In this document: positions 1-10,609 of the stretch, one piece after another | Numbering within the stretch: the stretch's first letter is position 1 | How the letters are laid out: every line of letters starts with the position of its first letter | NCBI GenBank assembly: GCA_904066235.2 | Contig: CAJFCV020000005.1 | Location: 5,637,501 to 5,701,500 of the forward strand | Direction of reading: 5' to 3' | DNA: 64,000 bases | Origin: Bursaphelenchus xylophilus | Lineage: Eukaryota; Nematoda; Chromadorea; Rhabditida; Aphelenchoididae | The notes under the pieces: generated by a model | The model's input: only the letters and a program-made list of their open reading frames with translations | What the model was told of the DNA's origin: nothing | Databases searched by the model: none | Program-made: the position numbers and the translations under genes

Positions 1-2551
1 TCTGTTCTTTATATTTTCTTTCTCCTTAACACCACTATCATCTTCTGTGGCCTTTTTCTTTCTTCGCCTTACGATTCTTTTTACAATTCGCTTTTTCCTC
101 TTGGGCTTTTCTGTTCCAACGTTGAGTTCGGATTCAGAGGTTGCTGACAATGCACTGGAGTCGGACACAGCGGAGGTTGAGTCATTAGACAGCCTGGGTG
201 ATAAAAGGCTTTTGGATGGGTTTGATTGAGGACTGACGGCCGGGGTTTCTGCTGAAGGGGACAATAATTTTGAACGGGGGTTTGGGGGTTCAGGTTTGGA
301 GATGGAAATAGACAAATGCTTTTCATCGGATGGGGTTGATTTGACATTATTCTGAAGCGTTGTTTTCGTTTCAGGTATCTTTTGAGATTCTGTTGCTTTT
401 TGAGGTGGAACTGTCTTCTTGAGTGTGGTCGGAAGTTCGGGTGTTGGTGCGAGTTTGGTTTTGTTCACTGATTCGTTCAGATCTTTGGCTGCATCGGTGG
501 CCTTTCCAAATATTCTTCGCGTTGTCAGAGGCGATACGTTGGCTACTGGTTCAGGTAACACGGCTTTTTTAAGAGGAGATTTGGCTTGAACGGATGAGAT
601 TGACGGCTTGTTTGGTTCCGTTTCTTTCTTGGATATGGCTTCCTTACTTGTTGTAACGCCCGTCATCTTCTTGGATGATGAGGCCAAATCTTTCTCATCA
701 CTTGGCTTCGTGAAGAATGGTGAAACAATTTTAGAAGGCAGTTTCTTTTCAGTTGTCAGCGTTTTCGGTTTGATGTCCATATCCATCGACATTATGGACA
801 TCGATGTCGGACTCAGAGGGGTGTCATAAGATGGCTTCTTAAATTTGCTGCTTAATTTACCCGGCTGCTCTTTTGATGACGTAACAGGTGCTTCGTTTTC
901 TAAGCTTTGGGTGTGCAATGTTAAGTCATCAAGCGAGTCTTGCCTGTGTCTCTTCTCCGTTTCTCCCGATTCCCATTTGGATACCAGAGGATTCTTCTTG
1001 GGCTGAGGCTTTTCAGGTTCAGCTTTGTCTCTGGGCTTTGGAGGCCAGTCCTTTGTCTCCATTTTGTGAGTTGGGTTTGGTTTACTTACAATCGGATTGG
1101 GATCCAGCGAGGGTAATTTCTTCAAGACCGGCTTCTTTTCCAATGCCGCAGCCAGAGAGTTCTTGTCGTTATGCTTGACTTCTGTCGCATCTTTCTTATC
1201 CAACTGATTGAGTCGGTTGAGAACATTCTTCCCTTTGGATTCAGAAGTGTCGGGAACAGGATCCCCAAGAATCATGGGAGCAATTCCTTTACTTTGGGGG
1301 GATGGACTGTCTATCTGATCGTACTTCTTGAGTGTCGACTTTTCGGCAACTATTTTGGAAATGGACGTCCGAACTTCTTGTTCCTCCGGTTTCTTGGGCT
1401 CTTCTTTCTTTCTATTATATTGCAACATCTCTTTAGGGAACACCTTTAAAGGTTGCTTGGCCTTCTCAACCTCAGCTTTCTGAACAAATTTATAACCACC
1501 GAGATCTGATTCTTACCTTCCTGGCCTTCTCTTCTTCTTCCAATTTTTTTTGTTCCTCCAATGCTTTTTGTTCATCGGCCGCTCGTTTTCTCATTATACG
1601 CCCTTAACGTAGACGGTATAAGTGGAGTCTGACTTACTGATTTCTTGATTTCTCATCGTTATTTGCTGAATTTTATTCCGAAGTTCTGGTAAACGGATGT
1701 TCATGCTGACCTTAGTGAGACTGTAGTTCTCTTTAATGGCCTTAATGATGTCTCGCTCGGCCGTGGTCGAGAAATTCATTCCTTGGTTAACAGCCTTAAC
1801 TTCCTCAACAGCCTGGTTTTTATTCACTGCGGCGAATAATTTGGCAAAGAATTCTCCGCTCAGATAATTTGTCTCCAGATTCAATTTCCTCAGACTTTCA
1901 TTATCTTCGACACTCTCAATTAGATTCTGCAACAAACGGTAATCACTATATGAGACCTCACCATGACGTCATGGTCGTATAATCCCATGTTAGCCAGACT
2001 TAACTGCTCGACGAACTGATTCTGTCTCATAGCCTCAATGATCCTTTTGATCTTCGGAATGGGAGTTCTCTAAAGGACAACAACATCCCGTTTTAATTTT
2101 GTTAACCATACCTTCATATTGTTGAGATTTACTTGAACTAATCCAGGATCATTCTGTAATAATCTCTGTATAGTATCTTCCACATTTGTATCATTATCAG
2201 GCTCGGTTGGTCTGGTTTGCTGAGGCAAACTTGATTTGACGGGTTCGTCGCCTGTGTCTCCCAGGATCTGTTCTGCTTCTTCCCAGGTTATCAATTGATG
2301 TTCGGACATCATTTCGGTCAATTCCCGTTTGAACTGAAATCAAATTCCAATTGTGATTAATCGTCTGGATTTTAATAAATGAGGGTTACGTAAGACTATG
2401 TAAACAAATAACAGAAAACAAGAAAAAAAGCATTACTGTAGCCTACCTCATCGTCCGGATTGGCGCAAAGCTCATCCAATGCTTTTTCAAACTCCGCATC
2501 GGAGAGCAATTCGTCCGGAAACATTTCATTTATGGCCTCAATGTCTTCCAT
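1..2551 (-). CDS. Tropomodulin with long charged C-terminal tail (3' end beyond window)
   Basis: Caps actin filament pointed ends. Exons (minus): 2551-2447, 2333-2112, 2069-1962, 1926-1638, 1602-1517, 1479 to the window edge. The N-terminal part (MEDIEAINEMFPDELL) matches the tropomodulin tropomyosin/actin-binding region. VEDTIQRLLQNDPGLVQVNLNNM and the following exons match the leucine-rich capping domain, ending in RNQEIRRIMRKRAADEQK, the counterpart of the vertebrate terminus NNDLVRKRR. The N-terminal linker is shorter than in vertebrate Tmod. After the domain the frame stays open for about 490 codons rich in Lys, Ser, Pro and Glu up to position 1, which normal tropomodulins lack. If the 35-nt intron 1637-1603 is retained, translation instead stops after YVKGV, giving a conventional-length protein. 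The start chosen is the first ATG; a TTTAG lies a short way upstream. Identity as tropomodulin is firm; the tail's role is unknown. Confidence 0.88.
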
Positions 2552-3875
2552 GATTTGTGAACATGAAAGGCCGGGGATATGCAAGGTCAGACCTAAACAG
2601 GTGAGTCAGGACAGAACGTTGCTGGAAAAAACGCGACCTTAGAAAAGTAATCGGGGGTCATACGGAGCTGATTCAGCTCAGATCAATGTCGGAACCACAA
2701 GATTTGCATAAATATTACATCTTAAGGTATTAGAAAATAACATCAACAAGAAAATATTTAGCTGAACGATTGTTTTTGAGGACCCTCAAGCATTAATGTC
2801 ATCAGTTATCCTTCAGATAAGGCACTCCCATTTCTAAAAATATGCAATCGTTACGTAACAAAGTTAAGATTAATCTTTTCACGTGATATGATCCCCCACG
2901 AAAACATTACGAGTCCTTAAGATGACTCATTTTCTGGACATTCCCGTTATAATGCAATCAAGAATGTTCCAGATGTAACGGAAGACGTCTTTCCGAGGGC
3001 CATCTGTTCCCCTTTACTGCCGCTCGTTCCCGACATCAGTCCTTGTAACTGGTGCCATAACAACAGATAATGGAATACAAAAGTACTGATTTCCCTATTC
3101 CATTTAGCCTATGTAAAATAATAAAGGTAAAACACCGGTTTGATAAAGGCCACAAAAAAGTGGACAGAGCTGATCGCAGTGAAAAGTCGGAAAGAGATTA
3201 GTCGAGAGCTGGCCCTGAGGGCCGGGAGAGAGATCTCTAGATCTTCTCGATCGATCCCACTCCCTCTCCATCAGTAGCCAAACAAAAAGATCGGCGGCCC
3301 TAGATCTCCCACACCACCTCTCGAGGCCGTTCGGCCGGTGTTCGTTCTTTACGTTCCTCATACTTCGACTGGGTATTTATTAGTTTTCGAGAAAAGGTGT
3401 TGAAATAATAACATCACTCTATGATAACAAAAGGATCGCATTTTTATTTTTAATACTTATTTGAATCAACATAAAGTTTTTCACTTTAGCTTAAGAAGTA
3501 GCAATATATGTACGGTAATAAGTAGAAATATTTATTTCAGAATCAACTTCATTTCAATTCATACTTCATACATATATAATTGTCTAGATAACTTGGGGCT
3601 TATACATACTATGTCGCTAACTGTTTTTATGTGGAGATATGAGACTTTCAGGAATTATCCAGGATCTATTTCGCAATGTTAGATTTTTGACGAAAAAAAC
3701 TCCGACAATCTCTAGACTATGTCTAGAAAGAAGGACAGATAATTTTATGGATTGAACGTTCGTATTTCTAATAAAAAAAGAAACCAAAGACTTTTAGTTG
3801 TCTTTTACATAAATGTGGAAACTGTACCTAAACGTCAGTTTGACGCAATCATTATTTTAAGTTCCATAATGATGA
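2552..3875. other. Intergenic stretch upstream of tropomodulin and downstream of ARMT1
   Basis: No supported gene. It should hold the tropomodulin promoter and the ARMT1 3' UTR. A TTTAG at about 2590 (minus strand) is a candidate leader or 5'UTR splice acceptor. The open frames here are short, overlap on opposite strands and resemble nothing I know. Confidence 0.5.
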
Positions 3876-5645
3876 CTACTTGAAAAACGATTGGACAACT
3901 GCATAGTCGCTGTTAACCATCCAGGTAGTATCCTCGCCGAACTTTCGTTTTACCTTTTCCAAGGTTTCGGAAGTCAGTCCGCAAACAGTTTCAGCCTTCA
4001 GAGTACGGAGAGACACAAGATTAGTGGGTTCAAAGCCTCTCAACGTCTCCTAAAATGATATAAGAAATTTTCAGTCTGTCGGGAAAATAGCGGCGGGTCG
4101 TCGCCCCTTGGAAGCGCCCGTCATCGCTTTGCGACGGCTAGCCGCAGTTGGAGACTTGGTGCGCGACTGCACCCTTTTTTCGACGAGGCGAAACCTTTTA
4201 CTGCGAACACCCGCCGTTAGTTTTCCGACAGACTGATAAAAAACACAGACTGTCGATAAAACAGAATAGAGAAAGTTACCTTAAATGCGGTGGTGGGATC
4301 CCAATGTCTGTCACCGACCAGCTTCCGATAGTTTAGATCGCCTTTGAAGATCAAGAGTTTGGATTTACTCAAGGTGTCGTAGAGTTGAGGACTGATTCTC
4401 TTCATCTCAAAATATGGAAAGCCGTAGGTATAGAAGTCCCCAGTTTGATATTCGAAGAGGCCCTGTAAAATATTTTCACCTAACCAAGGGAGACTTACAT
4501 CTTTTACAAACTTCTGCCAAAGTTGTCCCAGTTCCTTCAAATATGAATCGCTTTGTTGAGCTGTCTGATTTATCGTCCAATGAAAATCATACTCAGTAAC
4601 ATCGGAGACATACCAAGGGAAAGCCTTCCCGTGGAATATTACTTTCGGAGTGAGTCCTTTTGCGACAAGAATCGTGGCTAAACAAAGATCCGTGAAGAGT
4701 TCAAGACCCGCGTTGTCCATTACAATCACAACCGTCCCAGACTTGTTTAGGCTATAAACTAAAACTGACTTAAATATTGTACTTACTTGGACAAATAATC
4801 TGAAACCAAATCGAGATGATCAACCAAAATGTTTCCGCGAAGAGAATCAAGTTCTTTAAAGAGAGTGGCGGCCATGAAATGTGGATCTCCACCAGTTAAA
4901 GAAAGATCGGCTTTATTTCCCCATAAACATATCTGGAGATGTTTTGAGACAGCGGTGTTCAGATCACCCGGCGAATTATCCTTGACCAATTGCAAAACCT
5001 CCGTGCCTAAGGCAATCAGATGAACTTCACTGAAAAAAATATCAAGATGAAAGTGATCCAATCGTACCTGTCAAAGTAACCCTTTTCCTTTTCCATTCTA
5101 AATGGATCATATTCTTTGAGATTACTAGATCTCAAGAAGAATTCATGTAACAATCTGTAGACAAAACATTCAGAGAACAACCAAGGGCATTTGTACCAGG
5201 TCACATTACCCTCTCCAAGCTAAGATCAATACAATCTTGCGATTAAACTTCGTTTACCTCAATCTTGAGCTTGTCAATCTCTCCATTCCAGAGTTGTTTG
5301 TCTTCCAACGACGTCTCCAAGTATTCCAGTGGTTTATCTGTTGCAATCAAATACCTTAGCCGAGAGATAGAGTGAATAACCTCTTTTACGTCGATATTCC
5401 CTTGCTAAATTTTAGATAAATTAATTATAAAGAAACCCCACTTCTCCATGCGTCTTCACCATGAAATCATGTCTTTGATGCAGCTGATCAATCACTTTGG
5501 TTAAAATCCTAGGCCATCTGTCCTTGATAGAGTTGTAAGCAAACGACCTGCAACCATTACAAATATTTTTTGCTAAACATAGTGGCACTGTAATGATATC
5601 AACTTACCCTACAATGGCGCCACTTCCAGCTTTAGGCAAAGTCAT
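3876..5645 (-). CDS. armt1: Protein-glutamate/acidic residue methyltransferase ARMT1 (DUF89)
   Basis: DUF89-family protein. The human member is reported to methylate acidic side chains (PCNA) and the family is also linked to damage-control phosphatases, with a metal-dependent active site. Eight exons (minus): 5645-5608, 5547-5442, 5404-5258, 5219-5068, 5029-4787, 4751-4499, 4462-4280, 4049-3876; 431 aa, close to human ARMT1. Diagnostic stretches are SFAYNSIKDRWPRILTKVID near the N-terminus, LQICLWGNKADLSLTGG, VIVMDNAGLELFTDLCLA (metal-site Asp-Asn) and LLIFKGDLNYRKLVGDRHW. Intron 4498-4463 is 36 nt, in frame and stop-free, so a plain open-frame reading wrongly keeps 12 residues; family alignment shows it is spliced. 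The last intron (4279-4050) carries a MITE. The gene is divergent from the PX gene across 211 bp. Confidence 0.9.
4071..4236. mobile_element. MITE copy 1, inside the last ARMT1 intron
   Basis: Non-coding element of about 166 bp with terminal inverted repeats starting TCAGTCTGTCGGGAAAATAG and ending in the complement (TTTTCCGACAGACTGA). The internal part is GC-rich. The right flank is TA; the left flank is TT, so the duplication is not clean. The same termini recur at 25635-25789. It lies wholly inside an intron, so it should be removed on splicing. Confidence 0.8.
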
Positions 5646-5856
5646 GTCCTTCACAGGTTGGCTTGTTCACAAATATTACAACGCGTGATGTAACCGGACG
5701 CGTACCACAAAAAAATATAAAGAAACTATCTTTATAAAGAAAGAAGAATAATCGGGCGCTACCTGCCATTGAGAGAAAGACTTGACACATTCGGCAAGGT
5801 CAAGTTTTTTCTCAAAAAAAAATATTTTTTTTTATTTTTTTTGCTGTTAGCGCGAG
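5646..5856. promoter_or_regulatory. Shared 211-bp divergent promoter (ARMT1 / PX gene)
   Basis: The two start codons face away from each other across 211 bp, so promoter elements must be shared or overlapping. A T-rich run ending GCTGTTAG lies just before the PX-gene ATG and looks like a leader-acceptor site. I see no defined TATA box. Confidence 0.5.
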
Positions 5857-6541
5857 ATGGCCAAGAATTCTGTGCTATTGCCAGATGAAAGTCATTGTCG
5901 ATCCGACATCGGAGCTATTTTGTACAGAGATCGAAAGATCTACGCTTTTTCGGCCGACATAATTGAAGTAACAGAACCCAATTCCATTTTTGGATATGTT
6001 GAGTATAAGATCGGCATTTCGGTAAGATTTTATTGATCTTACACCTTGTTTAGATGGATCCAATTGATGTGTGTAATTACGATCGTCGCATATTTGAGTT
6101 GACAACGAGATTTAGAGATCTAAATCGTTTATATCAACAGGTTTCTACTATTCATAAACAGGTAATAATTCATCTGATTGCCTTATGCATGCTGGTTCCG
6201 GAAAATACCATACTTTTATAGCTGGTGTTGTAAAAATTTATTCTTTTAGCTATACCTCAAAGATAATGTTCCATTGTTTGCTCCAACTAAACTAGTGGGA
6301 TCTAACACTCCAGAAACAATCGAGGAGAGGAAAACGGCCATTACTAACTTCCTTAACTTTGTATTAAGATCGACAGTTTTGTGCAAAGCCCGAGTATTTC
6401 AAACTTTTATTGACGTAAGTACCTACATGAAAATATTATTTCGTTTAGAGTTCAAAAGAGGTACCTTCTGACTCACCGACTGAAGGAGTAAAGTCGGAAC
6501 CCGAAGGCAACATTAATGAACATAATATTGAACTTGATTAA
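5857..6541 (+). CDS. Small PX (phox homology) domain protein
   Basis: A 176-residue protein, four exons: 5857-6021, 6054-6161, 6250-6414, 6449-6541. Residues of about 40-150 read as a PX domain, the phosphoinositide-binding fold used in endosomal targeting: FGYVEYKIGI, then YDRRIFELTTRFRDLNRLYQQV, a proline-containing loop (NVPLFAPTKLVG) and the ERKTAITNFLNFVLRS helix typical of the PX C-terminal half. The tail is short and acidic. No other domain, signal peptide or membrane segment is visible. The last intron (6415-6448) is 34 nt, among the shortest in the window. The ATG follows a TTAG by six bases, consistent with spliced-leader addition. The fold call rests on the motif pattern; the exact family member is not recognised. 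Confidence 0.75.
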
Positions 6542-6687
6542 TCATTTAATGGGAATAATTTAATCTCACTGTCATTAATATACTTGAACAGTTGGCAATT
6601 TGTGTATTCACTCTTATGAATGTATTCTAAATTTTTATTTCTGAAATGATGGGTATATTGTATTTATTGTTTTTAAGTTTTTTGTGT

Positions 6688-6693
6688 AATAAA
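6688..6693 (+). terminator. Poly(A) signal of the PX-domain gene
   Basis: AATAAA about 150 bases after the stop codon, in an AT-rich trailer; the nearest canonical signal on the plus strand. Confidence 0.6.
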
Positions 6694-6960
6694 TACACTA
6701 ATTTGATACTGTCCTCATAGATCTTTTTTATCTGCTAAAAAACGAGATTAGAATGAGGGTACAATCCCTGAAGTTCGCCATTTTTTAGGACTTGACAAGG
6801 GTTTCTAATAATCAGAAGAACAAACACATTTCGTCGTATAATATGTGACCAAAAAAAGGTAAAAATATTTTCATCACTGTCTACCAGATTTTGAAACCGC
6901 CGCACAGCGTTCTGTACTTTTTTGGAATGATTTCGACACCGATTTTTTCGAATTTTTCTA

Positions 6961-8234
6961 AAATAGCCCGCATTTACGCGGGTGTCGCGAGGGAATACTG
7001 TAAGATTAACGTGTAAAATTTGCAGTGCTTATAGAGTAAAGAGAGATCTTTCCAACGATACAACTTACGTAAATTAATATGGAAAAAGAAATTTATAATC
7101 AGCGCTGAAAAATGACCGACTTTGGATTTTCGGCGCTAAAGATTGCCCTTAGGCAGATCTTTTAGAAGAAGTGGATGGTACCATCATATGCGGAATTTAA
7201 TTCTCTACAACATATCCAAAAACTACAAAATTTGACTGCTTTTCCGTCGAATTATGCCTCAAAAATGCAATTTTTGCACTAGTTTTACCAATATTTTTAA
7301 AATATTTGCACTTTAAGGGCATTATTACAAAAACAAAATCGTACATATTGAAGCTTGCATGGTTGCTGAGCATACTGTTTAATTTTACCCTGTCATCTTT
7401 CTCCATCTTCAAGAACAACGGAGCTAAAGTTTGGTGCTTAGACCCAGCATAAAAATGCCCTTAGGGCGAATTTCAAAAATGCGATAGTGCCACTGAACGT
7501 AGAATAAGCGTTCAAACCGCCATGCTCAAAAGGCAACGATTCAATTCCTTCTTCTGCGACTGCTCCGAGAAATCCATGCAACATCATGAACGCGTAAATG
7601 TGTTCATGAAGCCACCGATGTTTCAAACTATTCCGGAAACTCCCGACGTTGATTTTTTCCTCGAATTTGGCGTACCTGTAGTACAAAAAATTCTATGTTC
7701 AGTGGCACTATCGCATTTTTGAAATTCGCCCTTAGGGCATTTTTATTCTGGGTCCAAGCACCAAACTTTAGCTCCGTTGTTCTTGAAGATGGAGAAAGAT
7801 GACAGGGTAAAATTAAACAGTATGCTCAGCAACCATGCAAGCTTCAATATGTACGATTTTGTTTTTGTAATAATGCCCTTAAAGTGCAAATATTTTAAAA
7901 ATATTGGTAAAACTAGTGCAAAAATTGCATTTTTGAGGCATAATTCGACGGAAAAGCAGTCAAATTTTGTAGTTTTTGGATATGTTGTAGAGAATTAAAT
8001 TCCGCATATGATGGTACCATCCACTTCTTCTAAAAGATCTGCCTAAGGGCAATCTTTAGCGCCGAAAGTCCAAAGTCGGTCATTTTTCAGCGTTGATTAC
8101 AAATTTCTTTTTCGTTAATAATTTACGTAAGTTGTATCGTTGGAAAGATCTCTCTTTACTCTATAAGCACTGCAAATTTTACACGTCAATCTTACAGTAT
8201 TCCCTCGTGACACCCGCGTAAATGCGGGCTATTT
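6961..8234. mobile_element. Inner foldback transposon inserted in the outer element
   Basis: An element of about 1.27 kb made of two arms of about 545 bp (6961-7505 and 7691-8234) that are near-perfect reverse complements, around a 185-bp unique centre. Termini begin AAATAGCCCGCATTTACGCG. It is flanked by TA at 6959-6960 and 8235-8236, and the uninterrupted right copy of the host repeat has a single TA at that point (minus one base of slippage), so insertion into TA is directly readable. Because the arms mirror each other, the same 73-codon open frame appears on both strands (7197-7418 minus, 7777-7998 plus). I do not recognise it and do not call it a gene. Confidence 0.85.
7506..7690 (-). 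pseudogene. Transposase-like remnant in the centre of the inner foldback
   Basis: The minus-strand frame across the unique centre reads RWLHEHIYAFMMLHGFLG followed by AVAEEGIESLPF. The pattern His, then Leu-Gly, then (A/S)E(E/Q)GIES resembles the C-terminal catalytic part of nematode DDE-type transposase proteins. It has no ends of its own and runs into the arms, so it is a fragment. This is a motif resemblance from memory, not an alignment. Confidence 0.4.
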
Positions 8235-8437
8235 TACAAGGAAAGTACTTCTATGGGGTGTGGAATTACCGGTCAAGATATATATCAAAAAATTCGCAAA
8301 AATTTTCTGATTCAGAATATATAAAAATTAGCTGCCTAATTTTGGTCTATTAACGAGTTTTATCAATAAATGTATTTCTCGAGGAAAAAATCTGCGGCAA
8401 CAAAAGCGCGCTCGGTCTCTTCCTTCGGAAGAGAGCG

Positions 8438-8507
8438 GTGTGGCCGAGTGGTTAGAGCGCTAGATTGGGAATCCGAAGGGAACGGGTTCGATTCCTTTTG
8501 CCACACT
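8438..8507 (+). tRNA. tRNA-like sequence (probable pseudogene or tRNA-derived repeat)
   Basis: Perfect internal promoter boxes: box A TGGCCGAGTGG (8441-8451) and box B GGTTCGATTCC (8485-8495) at normal spacing. The ends GTGTGGC and GCCACAC pair over 7 bp. The anticodon position reads GGG with U33 and A37. However, the anticodon stem has two mismatches, the T stem has a C-T mismatch, and bases 8-9 do not fit when the acceptor is paired this way. I therefore treat it as degenerate. It sits in the interior of the outer foldback element. Confidence 0.4.
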
Positions 8508-8990
8508 AGAACCCATTTTTTACATTGGAACTACTTTTAAGGTGTAGTTGTAATCCAATTTGATATTTTAAGGCTTGTCAAGGCCTCAAAATTTATTTTA
8601 GCACAAAACAAAATTTTTTTATTGGTAAAAACACGGTCAAAAAGACACTTGCATTGTGTCGCGAGAAAACTTCTGAGGACAAAAACATGTCATCAGACCA
8701 AAATTAGGCAGCTAATTTTTATATATTCTGAAACAGAAAATTTTTGCGAATTTTTTGATATATATCTCGACCGGTAATTCCACACCCCATAGAAGTACTT
8801 TCCTTGTTAGAAAAATTCGAAAAAATCGGTGTCGGAATCATTCCAAAAAAGTACAGAACGCTGTGCGCCGTGCAGTAGAAACACTGCCTTTTGGAATAGC
8901 TTGAATTAATCATTTGTGTTTAAAACCAGTAGTTTCATTATATGCGGACTTTTCGAATTTATTTTTTTCCGAAAGTCGTTTAACTTGCAG

Positions 8991-10609
8991 ATGGCCGAAG
9001 TTGTGTACAAGGAGCTAAATGCGGACGATGAAGCGCCCATGGAATTGGAATCAGTTTGTCCTAATTGCCAAGAAAATGTAGGTTGAAGCAGCAAAATAAT
9101 TATCACATGCACCTATTATCTCTTTAGGGTGTAACAAAACTCATGTGTACGAGGATTCCATTCTATAAACAGGTTATCTTGATGTCATTCGCATGTGATC
9201 ATTGTGGTTACAGAAACAACGAACTCCAAAGTGGAGAGCCAGTTCAGGTAAGTCGAATTGCAGTTTCCATTTCATGGATTTTAGGAATTTGGTACAGAGA
9301 TTGTTCTGCACGTAAAAGAGCAAGAGGACCTCAACAGAACGGTAGTGAAATCCGAATACGCTTCTGTGGAAGTTCCTGAATTGGAACTTGAAATTCCATT
9401 TAAATCCCAACCGGGAGGTGAGTTGTGTATAATATTAAATTTATAACAGTTTAGAGGTTACGACTGTCGAGGGAATCTTACGGAGAGTGCAAGAAGGTGT
9501 TTCGCAAGACCAAGAAGTCAGAAGACAACAAGACCCAGAAGCAGCTAAGAAAATTGACGACTTTGTGGCTAAATTGGAAGAATATATTGCCTTAAAGAAA
9601 CCTTGGACTTTGGTAAAAAAAACTGCCGGTTATTATTTTTTGTGTTTAGAAATTAAACGACCCTTCCGGCAATTGTTACATCCAGAATCCTTCTCCACTT
9701 CATGTTGATCCCAGATGCATTACGTCCCATTATTACCGAGATATGAATGCCAACAAATTACTCGCATTGGCTGATGATGATGACCCAGAATGGAAGCCGA
9801 CAACGGATGACATGGAATGGAAGTCTTTTGAGGATTGCAAGAACACCATTATGCATTTTAACAGTCAATGTCCCAATTGCAGAACGCCTTTGGAAGTTCT
9901 TATGAAGCCCACAGGTATTATATGAATAAGAATAATTTCGGAATGACTTGTTTATAGACATTCCGTACTTCCAAACAGTGATTGTAATGTCGAGTACTTG
10001 TGAGAGCTGTGGTTTTAAGTCAAACGAGGTTCAAGCCGGAGGTCCAATCCAGGATCAAGGCTGTAAACTCTCGGTTAAGGTCGAAAAGGTTGGCAAGTTT
10101 TATTTAGTGATCATTATTCGAACTGACTTTCTTTCTTTTTTATCGTTCGTATGTTTCGCAACGTTTTCCAGGATGTTGACCTTGCCAGAGATGTGTTGAA
10201 ATCTGACACATGTGGCTTGTCGATTCCTGAAATTGATGTTGAGATTGGTCCAGGCGCCCTTTGTGGTCGTTTTACCACGGTAGAAGGTCTGTTGCAAGCC
10301 ATCAAGGATCAACTGAATGAGCAATCTGCTTTTTTCTTCGGGGACTCTGGATCTGATGAATTTAAGGGGAAATTCGAGAATATATTAAGTCAGATGGATG
10401 AAGTTATAAACCTTAAGAGACCTGCTACTTTGGTGCTGGACGACCCTGCAGGAAACAGTTACATTCAAAGTATAAGTGATGAAGGAGCAGATCCCAGACT
10501 GAAGAAGGAATTCTATACCAGGTCTTTTGAACAGAACGAGGAGCTTGGCTTGAATGATATGAAAGTGGAAAATTATGAGGATCTCAGTACGATAAAGGAG
10601 GAAGAGTAA
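8991..10609 (+). CDS. zpr1: Zinc finger protein ZPR1
   Basis: ZPR1 is an essential eukaryotic zinc finger protein that binds and helps fold translation elongation factor 1A. Seven exons: 8991-9077, 9128-9247, 9285-9417, 9455-9612, 9650-9914, 9958-10088, 10172-10609; 443 aa, near the usual length. The two duplicated ZPR1 modules are complete, each with a C4 finger: CPNC with CDHCGYRNNE in the first and CPNC with CESCGFKSNE in the second. Each is followed by the beta-domain motif (TVEGILRRV, TVEGLLQAI) and a DP(S/A)GN.YIQ strand. The C-terminus is acidic (STIKEEE). The ATG directly abuts a TTGCAG, so the mRNA is spliced or trans-spliced right at the start codon. Nothing is missing. Confidence 0.96.

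Larger units (their letters stand above)
6901..8867. mobile_element. Outer foldback element with split left terminal repeat
   Basis: Terminal inverted repeats of about 174 bp. The right repeat is continuous (8694-8867). The left repeat is interrupted: 6901-6960 matches the outer 60 bases and 8237-8348 the inner 112 bases, separated by a second element at 6961-8234. The outer termini begin CGCACAGCGTTCTGTAC with about one mismatch in the outermost 60 bp. The interior (8349-8693) holds a tRNA-like sequence. Without the insertion the element would be about 690 bp. No clear target duplication is seen. It lies between the PX gene and ZPR1. Confidence 0.8.

Noticed and set aside
1594..1935. Treating the tropomodulin as ending at YVKGV*
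   Set aside because: The last 12 residues fall inside a GTAAGT...AAG intron; splicing gives a C-terminus that fits the family better. Kept only as a possible retained-intron form.
7197..7998. Identical 73-codon frames on both strands
   Set aside because: They are mirror images in the arms of a palindromic transposon; no family match, so not called as genes.
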